DNA from: Gordonia sp. UBA5067
GTDB taxonomy: Bacteria > Actinomycetota > Actinomycetes > Mycobacteriales > Mycobacteriaceae
Direction of reading: 5' to 3'
Length of the DNA: 27,100 nucleotides
Assembly: GCF_002414845.1 (NCBI RefSeq)
Contig: NZ_DIAX01000010.1
Span: 86,954 to 114,053 of the forward strand
Shown: in pieces, positions 1-7,017 of the stretch
Numbering within the stretch: position 1 is the first letter of the stretch
How the letters are laid out: every line of letters starts with the position of its first letter
Notes under the pieces: generated by a model
Databases searched by the model: none
Told to the model about the DNA's origin: nothing
Seen by the model: the letters and a program-made list of their open reading frames with translations, nothing else
Program-made: the position numbers and the translations under genes

Positions 1-361
1 GCTGGCCTACAACTGCTCGCCGTCCTTCAACTGGAAGCAGCACCTCGACGACGACACGATCGCCAAGTTCCAGAACGAGCTGGGCGCCATGGGCTTCAAG
101 TTCCAGTTCATCACCCTCGCCGGCTTCCATGCGCTCAACTACTCGATGTTCGATCTGGCACACGGCTACGCGCGCAAGCAGATGTCGGCCTACGTCGACC
201 TGCAGGAGCGCGAGTTCGCTGCTGAGGAGCGCGGGTACACCGCCACCAAGCACCAGCGTGAGGTGGGCGCGGGCTACTTCGACCGGATCGCCACCACGGT
301 CGACCCCAACACGTCGACCGCGGCGCTGAAGGGCTCTACCGAAGAGGGCCAGTTCCACTAG
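1..361 (+). CDS. aceA: Isocitrate lyase, C-terminal part (5' end outside window)
   Basis: The open frame starts at base 2 and ends with TAG at 359-361, giving about 119 C-terminal residues. Isocitrate lyase cleaves isocitrate to glyoxylate and succinate in the cytoplasmic glyoxylate shunt, which is needed for growth on fatty acids and acetate. The visible part includes the NCSPSFNW stretch, part of the conserved isocitrate-lyase active-site region, then the [18 protein letters not shown] helix. The tail [15 protein letters not shown] through STEEGQFH matches, from memory, the C-terminus of mycobacterial Icl1. The catalytic KKCGH loop lies upstream, outside the window. A strong hairpin follows the stop, so the transcript probably ends before fadB2. 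The neighbour fadB2 is also next to icl1 in M. tuberculosis (Rv0467-Rv0468). Identification is secure; the full length cannot be judged. Confidence 0.96.
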   Translation, partial: LAYNCSPSFNWKQHLDDDTIAKFQNELGAMGFKFQFITLAGFHALNYSMFDLAHGYARKQMSAYVDLQEREFAAEERGYTATKHQREVGAGYFDRIATTVDPNTSTAALKGSTEEGQFH

Positions 362-380
362 GAATCGGCGTTTCGAAGAG

Positions 381-420
381 GTCGGGGCGGGTGACCACCG
401 TCACCCGCCCCGACTCTCTT
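381..420 (+). terminator. Rho-independent terminator after aceA
   Basis: A perfect 14-bp inverted repeat (381-394 with 401-414) can add a C-G pair (395/400), making a 15-bp GC-rich stem with a 4-base loop. A pyrimidine-rich tail, TCTCTTCTTCT, follows directly. It begins 19 bases after the aceA stop codon. This is the clearest intrinsic terminator in the window. Confidence 0.88.
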
Positions 421-450
421 CTTCTGATCACCAACCCCCTGAATCTTCCC

Positions 451-469
451 TAGTCTTGAGTCTCAAGAC
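451..469 (+). promoter_or_regulatory. Putative promoter with 17-bp palindromic operator for fadB2-metE-like
   Basis: Bases 453-469 form a perfect palindrome, GTCTTGAG-T-CTCAAGAC (8-bp arms, one central base). It overlaps a -10-like hexamer TAGTCT at 451-456. The single-base centre is a poor RNA hairpin but suits a dimeric repressor such as TetR or MarR types. It lies 37 bases before the fadB2 start. No convincing -35 box is seen. That it is an operator is inference; the symmetry is directly visible. Confidence 0.5.
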
Positions 470-506
470 CCCCGCGTTACCGATCCCCAGTTTGAGGAGC
501 CGTGCC

Positions 507-1379
507 ATGGCAAGCCAGAAGATCACGCGAGTCGGTGTCATCGGTGCCGGCCAGATGGGCGCCGGAATTGCCGAGGTGTGCGCGCGCGCCTCGGTGGACG
601 TCCTGGTCTACGAGTCCACCCGCGAATTGGCCGCGGCCGGCCGTTCCCGCGTGATGCGGTCACTCGATCGCGGTGTGTCCAGCGGCAAATTGACCGAGCG
701 TGAGCGTGAGCAGGCCGCGTGGCGGCTGCGCTTCACCTCCGATCTCGCCGACTTCGCCGATCGGCAGCTCGTCATCGAGGCTGTCGTCGAGGATGAAGCG
801 GTCAAGATCGCGATCTTCGCCGAATTGGACAAGGTGGTAACCGATCCCACCGCGGTGCTCGCATCAAACACCTCGTCGATCCCCATCATGAAGCTGGGGA
901 TGGCCACGCAGAACGCTGCCCGCGTCGTCGGCATGCACTTCTTCAACCCGGTCCCGGTACTCCCACTCGTCGAGTTGGTGACGACGCTGATGACCAGCCC
1001 CGAGGTGTCCGAGCGTGCGGAGGACTTCGCGCGCGACGTGCTGGGCAAGCAAGTCGTCCGCTCGGCCGACCGTTCCGGCTTCGTCGTCAACGCCTTGCTG
1101 GTGCCATACCTACTCTCGGCCATCCGCATGGTGGAGTCCGGTTTCGCGACCGTCGAGGATATCGACAAGGCGATGGTCCTCGGCTGTGCTCACCCGATGG
1201 GCCCGCTGCGGCTCACCGACCTCGTCGGGCTCGACACCGTGAAGGCGATTGCCGACAAGATGTACGAGGAGTTCAAGGAGCCGCTGTACTCGCCGCCGCC
1301 GCTGCTGATGCGGATGGTCGAGGCGGGACGCATCGGGAAGAAGGCCGGTCGCGGGTTCTACCAGTACGACGCGAAGTAG
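507..1379 (+). CDS. fadB2: 3-hydroxybutyryl-CoA dehydrogenase
   Basis: A 290-residue NAD(P)-dependent 3-hydroxyacyl-CoA dehydrogenase that interconverts 3-hydroxybutyryl-CoA and acetoacetyl-CoA in the cytoplasm. The N-terminal Rossmann domain opens with GVIGAGQMGAGIAEV. The active-site Ser lies in SNTSS, the catalytic His in GMHFFNPVPVLPLVE with its partner Glu, and the Asn in GFVVNALLVPYL. The C-terminal helical domain carries the usual LGCAHPMGPLRLTDLVGLDT. I chose ATG 507 because GAGGAG at 494-499 is a good Shine-Dalgarno site and the protein then starts just before the Rossmann fold; an in-frame TTG at 456 adds 17 unconvincing residues. Order and length fit M. tuberculosis fadB2 (Rv0468). 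Only 11 bases separate it from the MetE-like gene, so the two are probably co-transcribed. Confidence 0.93.
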   Translation: MASQKITRVGVIGAGQMGAGIAEVCARASVDVLVYESTRELAAAGRSRVMRSLDRGVSSGKLTEREREQAAWRLRFTSDLADFADRQLVIEAVVEDEAVKIAIFAELDKVVTDPTAVLASNTSSIPIMKLGMATQNAARVVGMHFFNPVPVLPLVELVTTLMTSPEVSERAEDFARDVLGKQVVRSADRSGFVVNALLVPYLLSAIRMVESGFATVEDIDKAMVLGCAHPMGPLRLTDLVGLDTVKAIADKMYEEFKEPLYSPPPLLMRMVEAGRIGKKAGRGFYQYDAK

Positions 1380-1390
1380 CGGCTCGGGCA

Positions 1391-3694
1391 ATGACTGTCG
1401 CCGCCGGCATCGAGTACGGCTCGTCGATCCTGGGCTATCCCAGAATTGGCGCCCGCCGCGAGTTGAAGTCCGCACTGGAAGGCTATTGGCACGGCTCGGT
1501 CAGCCGTGACGAACTGCTCCTGAAGGGGCGCGAACTCGCTGACAGCGTGTGGAACGAACTTGCCGCGACCGGCCTCGAGCAGGTGCCGGGGAATACGTTC
1601 TCGTACTACGACCACGTGCTCGACACCGCAATGCTCTTCGGGGCGGTCCCGCCGCGGTTCGCCGACCTGGTCGATGACCTCGAGCCGATCGACCTCTACT
1701 TCGCGATCGCGCGTGGCAAGCCGAACCATCCGCCGCTGGAGCTGATCAAGTACTTCAATACGAACTACTTCTATCGCCAGCCGGAGATTGATTCGGCGAT
1801 GGCTTTCTCACTGCATGCGGAGAGCCTGCTCGACGAGCATCGGCGGGCCAAGGCCGAGGGTATCGAACTGCGCCCCGTCGTGCTCGGCCCGGCCTCCTTC
1901 CTACTGCTGTCGAAGGCCGCGCCGGGGTCGCCGGAGGGCTTCGCGCCCATCGAGCGCCTCGACGATCTCCTGCCGGTCTATGCCGACCTGCTCGAGCGAC
2001 TGGCAGCGCAGGGATGCAAATGCGTGCAGTTCGACGAGCCGTGTTTCACCAGTGACCGCACCGCAGCCGATCTCGACGCGCTACGTCACGCCTATACGAC
2101 GCTGAGCGGCGCCCCCACCGCGTTGCGGACGCGGATCCTGGTAACCGGACCCTACGGTGATCTGGGTGAGGCCTTGCCGATCTTGGCGTCGACGAACGTC
2201 GAGGCGATCGCTGTCGACCTGGTCAGTGAACCGATGACGGCGGCGGAATTGGGTGCGGTGCCCGGCCTCAAGCGCAAGCGGCTGTACGCCGGGGTCATCG
2301 ATGGCCGCAACGTGTGGAAGGCCGCGAAGGGCGGCAAGCTCGACTTCCTCCTCGAGATCAAGGAGCACATCCCCGATCTCGTCGTCTCCACCTCGTGCTC
2401 GCTGATGCACGTCCCGGTGGACGTTCTCATTGAGCCGGATCTGCCCGGCGAGGTGGCCGACCGGCTGTCATTCGCGAAGCAGAAGGTCGCCGAGGTCGTG
2501 GCGCTGGCGAAGGCGATCACCCACGGCGCTCCCGAACACTGGTACACGCGACCGGCGATCGTGCAGTTCAAACTGAAGCACGACATCCGCCAGCGCGTGG
2601 CGAATATTCGACCGGACCAACGGCAGCGGATGCCGTACGAGCAACGCAAGCCGTTGCAGGACAAGGCACTCGGCCTGCCACCGGTGCCGACCACTACGCT
2701 GGGGTCGTTCCCGCAGACCACCGAGGTGCGTCAGGCCCGCTACTACTACGGGCAGGGGCGGATCACCTGGGACGAGTATGCGCAGCGGTTGCGCGATGAG
2801 ATCAAACGCGTCATCGAGTTGCAAGAGGACATCGGTCTGGACGTTCTGGTGCACGGCGAGGCCGAGCGCAACGACATGGTGCAGTACTTCGCCGAGCTCA
2901 TGGAGGGCTACGCGGCGACCCACCAGGGCTGGGTTCAGGTGTACGGATCCCGTTTCGTGCGCCCGCCGATCATCTACGGCGACATCAAGCGCAAGCATCA
3001 GATGACCGTCGAATGGACCAGTTACGCCCAGTCACTGACGCACAAGCCGGTTAAGGGGCTCCTCACCGGTCCGATCACCATGCTCGCGCGCTCATTCGTG
3101 CGCCAGGACCAGCCGCTGTATGAGACAGCCGAGCAGATCGCCCTCGCGGTGCGCGACGAGATCGCGGATCTAGAGAAGGCCGGAATCAAGATCATCCAGA
3201 TCGATGAGCCGTCGATTCGGGAGTTGCTGCCGTTGCGTGAGCGCGGCCGACAGGGGTACCTCGACTGGGCGGTCAATGCCTTCCGGCTCGCCGTCGGTGG
3301 TGCCAAGCCGGAGACGCAGATCCACACCCACCTGGGCTACTCATCGATTGGGCGCGTCGTGGAGGCGTTCGAGGCGATGGATGCCGACGTGGTGTCGATT
3401 GTCGCTACCCGCCACATCGACTGGGTATTCGCACAGCTGGCCAAGGGCACGGCGCTCTCCCACGGCATCGGTCCCGGGGTTTATGAGAGTCGTAGCGCGC
3501 TGATCCCCGACATCGACGAGATCGATGACCGGATTCAGCGCGCGACGAGGTCGATCGATCCCGAGCGCCTCTGGGTCAATCCCGACGGCGGACTCAAGAC
3601 CCGGCACTATTGGCAGCTGGAACCATCATTGCGAAACATGGTTGCCGCGGCGCGTCGCGAACGTCGCCGGATCGCTGCCCGCGACGACGACTGA
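1391..3694 (+). CDS. MetE homologue lacking most zinc ligands
   Basis: A full-length 767-residue homologue of cobalamin-independent methionine synthase, with the usual N-terminal folate-binding half (GYPRIGARRELK, FNTNYFY) and C-terminal catalytic barrel. Compared from memory with E. coli MetE, homocysteine contacts remain: LGS 437-439, Glu490 in GEAERNDM, Asp605 in IDEP; Glu611 also remains. Of the zinc ligands only His647 is kept. Cys643 is Gly649 (HTHLG), Glu665 is Val671 (SIVATR) and Cys726 is Gly733 (NPDGGLKTR). The proton donor His694 is Arg701 and the folate-side Trp561 is Arg567. Canonical chemistry needs zinc to activate homocysteine thiol, so normal methionine synthesis is unlikely. 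The frame is intact and surrounding motifs are conserved, so this does not look like decay. It may catalyse another reaction, bind ligands, or regulate. Standard annotation would be metE. No riboswitch fits in the 11-base gap after fadB2. Confidence 0.85.
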   Translation: MTVAAGIEYGSSILGYPRIGARRELKSALEGYWHGSVSRDELLLKGRELADSVWNELAATGLEQVPGNTFSYYDHVLDTAMLFGAVPPRFADLVDDLEPIDLYFAIARGKPNHPPLELIKYFNTNYFYRQPEIDSAMAFSLHAESLLDEHRRAKAEGIELRPVVLGPASFLLLSKAAPGSPEGFAPIERLDDLLPVYADLLERLAAQGCKCVQFDEPCFTSDRTAADLDALRHAYTTLSGAPTALRTRILVTGPYGDLGEALPILASTNVEAIAVDLVSEPMTAAELGAVPGLKRKRLYAGVIDGRNVWKAAKGGKLDFLLEIKEHIPDLVVSTSCSLMHVPVDVLIEPDLPGEVADRLSFAKQKVAEVVALAKAITHGAPEHWYTRPAIVQFKLKHDIRQRVANIRPDQRQRMPYEQRKPLQDKALGLPPVPTTTLGSFPQTTEVRQARYYYGQGRITWDEYAQRLRDEIKRVIELQEDIGLDVLVHGEAERNDMVQYFAELMEGYAATHQGWVQVYGSRFVRPPIIYGDIKRKHQMTVEWTSYAQSLTHKPVKGLLTGPITMLARSFVRQDQPLYETAEQIALAVRDEIADLEKAGIKIIQIDEPSIRELLPLRERGRQGYLDWAVNAFRLAVGGAKPETQIHTHLGYSSIGRVVEAFEAMDADVVSIVATRHIDWVFAQLAKGTALSHGIGPGVYESRSALIPDIDEIDDRIQRATRSIDPERLWVNPDGGLKTRHYWQLEPSLRNMVAAARRERRRIAARDDD

Positions 3695-3790
3695 TTGCCG
3701 AGTGAGCCATCACTGCCGCCGGAATCGCCTACGACCGCGCCGACTTCTCTGACCCGAAGCTCACTCAGCCGGACCACTGGCTAGCGGGCG

Positions 3791-4663
3791 TCAGAGGGCG
3801 GCGACGCGGGCCCGTTCCACCTCGACGTCGAAGGTGGCCGCCGGCCACCCGAGGTTGAGCCCCTCGAGCGCGTCGATGAGCAACTCGCAGACCGCGAGCC
3901 GGGAGAACCACTTTCGGTCGGCGCCGATGAGGTACCACGGGGCGTGGTCGCCGTCGGTGCGATCGAAGATCGTCTGGTAGGCCTCGAGGTAGTCTTCCCA
4001 GAACCCGCGCTCCTCTACGTCGCTGGGATCAAACTTCCAGTACTTGGTCGGATCGTTCAGCCGGTCGATCAGCCGTTGCTTCTGCTTTTCCCTGGATACG
4101 ACCAGGGCCACTTTGAGCACGGTGGTGCCGGCCGCGACGACCTCCCGCTCGAACTGGGTGATCAGATCGTAGCGCTGTGACCACACTCGCTCCGGTACCA
4201 GGTTGTGCACGCGGACCGGCAACACGTCCTCGTAGTGGCTGCGGTCGAAGATCCCGATCTTCCCGGCCGGTGGAAGGGCCCGGTGGATGCGCCAGAGGAA
4301 GTCATGGGTGAGTTCCTCGGGTGTGGGCTTGCCGAACCCGGTGATCGCCAGGCCCTGCGGGTCGACGAGCCCGCCGACGTGACGCACGATCCCGCCCTTG
4401 CCGGCGGTGTCCATGCCCTGAACCACTAGGAGCACGCTGCGGTGTCCGCGTGAGCGGCCGTTGGCGAACAACATCTCCTGCAGATCGGCGAGATGCGCCC
4501 CGCGCTCGATCAGCGCCGCGGTGCCCGCCTGCTTGTCTCCCGTGTAGCCCGGGGTCGACGCTGCGTCGTACTGTGCGATCGGCCCGGTGTTCGTGACGCG
4601 TAGCGCCTCCCGCGGGGAGGTCGTCCACCCGGTTGGCAGGGCCTTGTCCGGCTTGCCCATCAT
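3791..4663 (-). CDS. ppk2: Polyphosphate kinase 2 family protein
   Basis: A 290-residue single-domain PPK2 protein. PPK2 enzymes transfer phosphate between inorganic polyphosphate and nucleotides in the cytoplasm. The Walker A motif GMDTAGKGG and the downstream GIFDRSHYEDVLPVRV (Walker B region) are clear, as is the lid region with the conserved SREKQKQRLIDRLNDPTKYWKF. The HYEDVL form resembles the short PPK2 proteins that phosphorylate AMP and ADP rather than the FNRSWYN form of class I, but sub-class cannot be fixed by eye. The start has two adjacent ATGs (4663 and 4660). The upstream SDR gene stops at base 4664, directly abutting this start, so the two genes are almost certainly co-transcribed and translationally coupled. 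It converges on the MetE-like gene across 96 bases in which I see no clear terminator. Confidence 0.9.
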   Translation of the reverse strand: MMGKPDKALPTGWTTSPREALRVTNTGPIAQYDAASTPGYTGDKQAGTAALIERGAHLADLQEMLFANGRSRGHRSVLLVVQGMDTAGKGGIVRHVGGLVDPQGLAITGFGKPTPEELTHDFLWRIHRALPPAGKIGIFDRSHYEDVLPVRVHNLVPERVWSQRYDLITQFEREVVAAGTTVLKVALVVSREKQKQRLIDRLNDPTKYWKFDPSDVEERGFWEDYLEAYQTIFDRTDGDHAPWYLIGADRKWFSRLAVCELLIDALEGLNLGWPAATFDVEVERARVAAL

Positions 4664-5485
4664 CTACTCCTGTCCGAGTTCTTCGGTGGCCGGCGGGAAC
4701 AGCGGCCCGCCACCGAAAGCGGATCGGTGCGAGTCTGGCGTCGTTGTTCCGTCGTTGTTGGTGATCCCGTGCGCCGCGCCGTACTCGGCGGTGACGACGG
4801 TGTGTCCGTTATATGCGCCGAGGCCGGGGTCTGCGGCCAGAGTCGCAATAACCCGCCCGACGAACTCGGGATCCTCGGCACGTTCGACGGGGAATCCCGC
4901 GAATTCGGTGAGCCCGCTCCCCAGGAGCAGGGGTGTGCGAATCAGCCCGAGCCAGAGGGAGACTGCGGTGACCCCGGTGCCGGCGAGTTCCGCGCCCATG
5001 TCGTAGGCCATCTTGTCCAGCGCGACCTTTCCCATTCCGTACAGAACCGAGTGCAGCTGTCCGCGGCCGCCGAATGACGACGTCGAGGCGATCAGTCCGC
5101 TGCCCTGGGGCACCATGATCTGAGCGGCCTGCACCGCCGCGACATAGTGTGCTCGAACACCGATCCCGATCAGGGTGTCCCAATCTGAAACTGGGCGCTG
5201 GTAGAACTTCGCCGTGAAGCCGGCGAATCCGCGTGGCGATGCCCAGGCGTTGTTCACCAGCAGATCGAGCCGCCCGGTATCGGCGAGGATTCTGGCGAAG
5301 GCGGCCTCGACGGCCGAGTCGTCTGCGTGGTCGACGGCGAGCGCGATGGTTCCGTCGGGCCCGGTGCCGCGCCGGGACGTCCCATACACGCGCCACCCCG
5401 CGTCGCGCAGCGCCGTTGCGGTGCCCCATCCGACGCCGCGGCTGGCGCCGGTGACGAGGGCAATTCTGTCGTGGTCGGTTGGCAT
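4664..5485 (-). CDS. Short-chain dehydrogenase/reductase (DHRS1-like)
   Basis: A 273-residue classical SDR oxidoreductase. The nucleotide-binding TGASRGVG is at residues 12-19, the NNAWA motif near 78-82, the active-site Ser at 136 or 137, and the catalytic pair Tyr149-x3-Lys153 (YGMGK). The NNAWAS form and the long C-terminal part resemble the DHRS1-type subgroup. The substrate cannot be predicted. The ATG at 5485 lies 6 bases after a TAGGGT box with no Shine-Dalgarno site, which suggests a leaderless mRNA. The gene runs directly into ppk2 with no gap and diverges from the DUF445 gene across 88 bases. I know of no functional link between an SDR of this type and polyphosphate kinase. Confidence 0.88.
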   Translation of the reverse strand: MPTDHDRIALVTGASRGVGWGTATALRDAGWRVYGTSRRGTGPDGTIALAVDHADDSAVEAAFARILADTGRLDLLVNNAWASPRGFAGFTAKFYQRPVSDWDTLIGIGVRAHYVAAVQAAQIMVPQGSGLIASTSSFGGRGQLHSVLYGMGKVALDKMAYDMGAELAGTGVTAVSLWLGLIRTPLLLGSGLTEFAGFPVERAEDPEFVGRVIATLAADPGLGAYNGHTVVTAEYGAAHGITNNDGTTTPDSHRSAFGGGPLFPPATEELGQE

Positions 5486-5491
5486 GCGCCC

Positions 5492-5497
5492 ACCCTA
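5492..5497 (-). promoter_or_regulatory. -10 box TAGGGT, leaderless start of SDR-ppk2
   Basis: TAGGGT on the minus strand ends 6 bases before the ATG at 5485, and no Shine-Dalgarno sequence is present. The distance places transcription start at or next to the start codon. Confidence 0.5.
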
Positions 5498-5537
5498 AGT
5501 CGTGCAGTTGCGGGCCGTTGCCAGACTGGCCGTACCC

Positions 5538-5567
5538 CGGCGGGCGAGACTGCGGCGGGTAAGACTG
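5538..5567 (+). repeat. Two tandem 15-bp direct repeats upstream of DUF445
   Basis: CGGCGGGCGAGACTG (5538-5552) is followed at once by CGGCGGGTAAGACTG (5553-5567), 13 of 15 bases identical. The second copy ends 6 bases before the DUF445 start, in the 88-bp divergent gap with the SDR gene. It could be a pair of regulator half-sites or a local duplication. Confidence 0.55.
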
Positions 5568-5573
5568 GTGGGT

Positions 5574-6908
5574 ATGTCATCACCAGTGCTGTCCCCGGGT
5601 TCGGCCCCAGCGCCGCAGCCGATGAGTTCTCCCGCGCTGAGCGCGTTGGGCGAGCAGGCCGACCAGCAGCGCGGTCGCGACCTGCGGAAGATGAAGGTCG
5701 TCGCCACCGGGCTGTTGGTGTTCGCGGCGTGCGTCTATCTGGTCACCCGCTACCTGGAGGCGCGCGACGGCGCCGGCCTGGCGGCGTGGGTGCCCTATGT
5801 TCGCGCTGCTTCCGAGGCGGCCATGGTCGGCGCGCTGGCCGACTGGTTTGCCGTCACCGCACTGTTCCGCCATCCGTTGGGCCTGCCCATTCCGCACACC
5901 GCGCTGATCAAGCGGAAGAAGGATCAGATCGGTGACCAACTCGGCGGGTTCATCGAAGAGAACTTCATGGGGCCCGACCTGATCGAACAGCGGGCCGCCA
6001 GTCTGGAGTTGCCGCGCCGCGTCTCCACCTGGTTCGCCGATCCGGTCAACGCGCCGCGGGTGGCCGACGAGGCTTCACGACTGCTGAATCTGGCGTCGGA
6101 GATGCTCGAGGACGAGGACGTCGAACAATTCCTGATGGCCGCGGTCAAATGGGCTGCCGAGCCGCAATGGTCCCAGCCGATGGGGCGGATTCTCGAGCAG
6201 TTGGTGGAGGAGGACCGACTCGAGCCGATGCTCCAGCTGGGATGTGATCGCGTACATGAGTGGGCGCTGGGCAGTTTGGACCTGGTTGACCGCCTGATTG
6301 ATCGCGACGGTCCGCAGTGGATGCCGAAGTTCGCGGCAAACTTCGTCGGAGACAAGATCTACAAAGAACTCGTGGAGTTCACCGCGAAGGTTGCCGGGGA
6401 CTCCGACCACGAGTTGCGGCGCGCGATGCTCGGCGTGATCAGCCAGTTCGCGAACGATCTTCAGTACGACCCGGCGACCATCGCGAAGTTCGAGGGCCTC
6501 AAAACCGAGTTGGTCGGTCGTGACGAGGTCACCGGGGCGGCGTCGACGGCGTGGAAGGCGGGTAAGGCGGTGATCGAGAAGATGCTCGATGACCCGAACA
6601 ACACCCTGCGCAACACGATTTCGCGATCGGTGATCCAGGTCGCCGAGCGGGTGCGCGATGATGATCTGTTGCAGCGGAAGATGAATGGGTGGGTGGCGCG
6701 GGGTGCCCGCCACGTCGCGACGAACTATGCGACCGAGGTCATCTCGATCATCACCGAGACGGTCCGGGGTTGGGACGCTCAGGAAACCAGCGACAAGATC
6801 GAGCTGCAGGTGGGCCGCGACCTCCAGTTCATCCGGATCAACGGGACGGTCGTCGGGGCGTTGGCGGGATTGGTGATCTACACGGTGTCAGAACTGATTT
6901 TCCACTGA
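5574..6908 (+). CDS. DUF445 family membrane protein
   Basis: A 444-residue DUF445 protein, matching Rv0473 of M. tuberculosis by gene order. Function is unknown. A predicted transmembrane helix spans about residues 42-60 after a positively charged stretch. It is followed by the family signature around ASEAAMVGALADWFAVTALFRHPLG, then a long soluble, helical middle section, and a second hydrophobic helix near the C-terminus (VVGALAGLVIYTVSELIF). The pattern suggests a protein anchored at both ends. I chose ATG 5574 over an upstream in-frame start at 5502, because the extra 24 residues are arginine-rich and look like read-through of promoter DNA. The XRE regulator gene follows after 98 bases with its own promoter. 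Confidence 0.87.
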   Translation: MSSPVLSPGSAPAPQPMSSPALSALGEQADQQRGRDLRKMKVVATGLLVFAACVYLVTRYLEARDGAGLAAWVPYVRAASEAAMVGALADWFAVTALFRHPLGLPIPHTALIKRKKDQIGDQLGGFIEENFMGPDLIEQRAASLELPRRVSTWFADPVNAPRVADEASRLLNLASEMLEDEDVEQFLMAAVKWAAEPQWSQPMGRILEQLVEEDRLEPMLQLGCDRVHEWALGSLDLVDRLIDRDGPQWMPKFAANFVGDKIYKELVEFTAKVAGDSDHELRRAMLGVISQFANDLQYDPATIAKFEGLKTELVGRDEVTGAASTAWKAGKAVIEKMLDDPNNTLRNTISRSVIQVAERVRDDDLLQRKMNGWVARGARHVATNYATEVISIITETVRGWDAQETSDKIELQVGRDLQFIRINGTVVGALAGLVIYTVSELIFH

Positions 6909-6945
6909 CCGGTGGTCGGCGACTGTGGTGTCGCTAACAGTGCGC

Positions 6946-6973
6946 TTGCATTTGCTAGCACCACGGGTAATAT
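6946..6973 (+). promoter_or_regulatory. Promoter of XRE regulator with central palindrome
   Basis: TTGCAT (6946-6951), a 16-base spacer and TAATAT (6968-6973) make the best sigma-70-like promoter in the window. The spacer contains the 8-bp palindrome TGCTAGCA (6953-6960), and TTGCAT/TTGCTA are adjacent hexamers. A palindrome between -35 and -10 is a typical place for a repressor, so autoregulation by the downstream XRE protein is plausible but unproven. Confidence 0.65.
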
Positions 6974-6978
6974 TGGAC

Positions 6979-7017
6979 ATGCCGACCCGAGGAGGTGGAT
7001 CTTCCGATGACCAATGA
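6979..7017 (+). CDS. Possible leaderless 12-codon upstream ORF before XRE gene
   Basis: ATG at 6979 is 5 bases after the TAATAT box. It opens a 12-codon frame (MPTRGGGSSDDQ) ending with TGA at 7015-7017, overlapping the first 11 bases of the XRE gene in another frame. It passes through the AGGAGG ribosome site, so its translation could affect initiation at 7007. The 5-base spacing is slightly short, so the real 5' end could fall inside this ATG. Speculative. Confidence 0.25.
   Translation: MPTRGGGSSDDQ

Noticed and set aside
456..506. Longer fadB2 starting at TTG 456.
   Set aside because: It would translate the palindrome and the Shine-Dalgarno site, and the added residues have no family match; ATG 507 has GAGGAG at the right distance.
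1380..1390. Cobalamin riboswitch expected before metE.
   Set aside because: Only 11 bases lie between fadB2 and the MetE-like gene, and the fadB2 upstream region shows no riboswitch-like structure besides the terminator and palindrome.
3695..3790. A short frame after the MetE-like gene (3709 on) reads ITAAGIAYDRADFSD, faintly like the MTVAAGIEYG start of the MetE-like protein; also an 8-bp inverted repeat GAGTGAGC/GCTCACTC 51 bases apart.
   Set aside because: Only about six residues agree, there is a stop codon directly upstream and no start, and the arms of the repeat are too far apart for a terminator. Chance is the simpler explanation.
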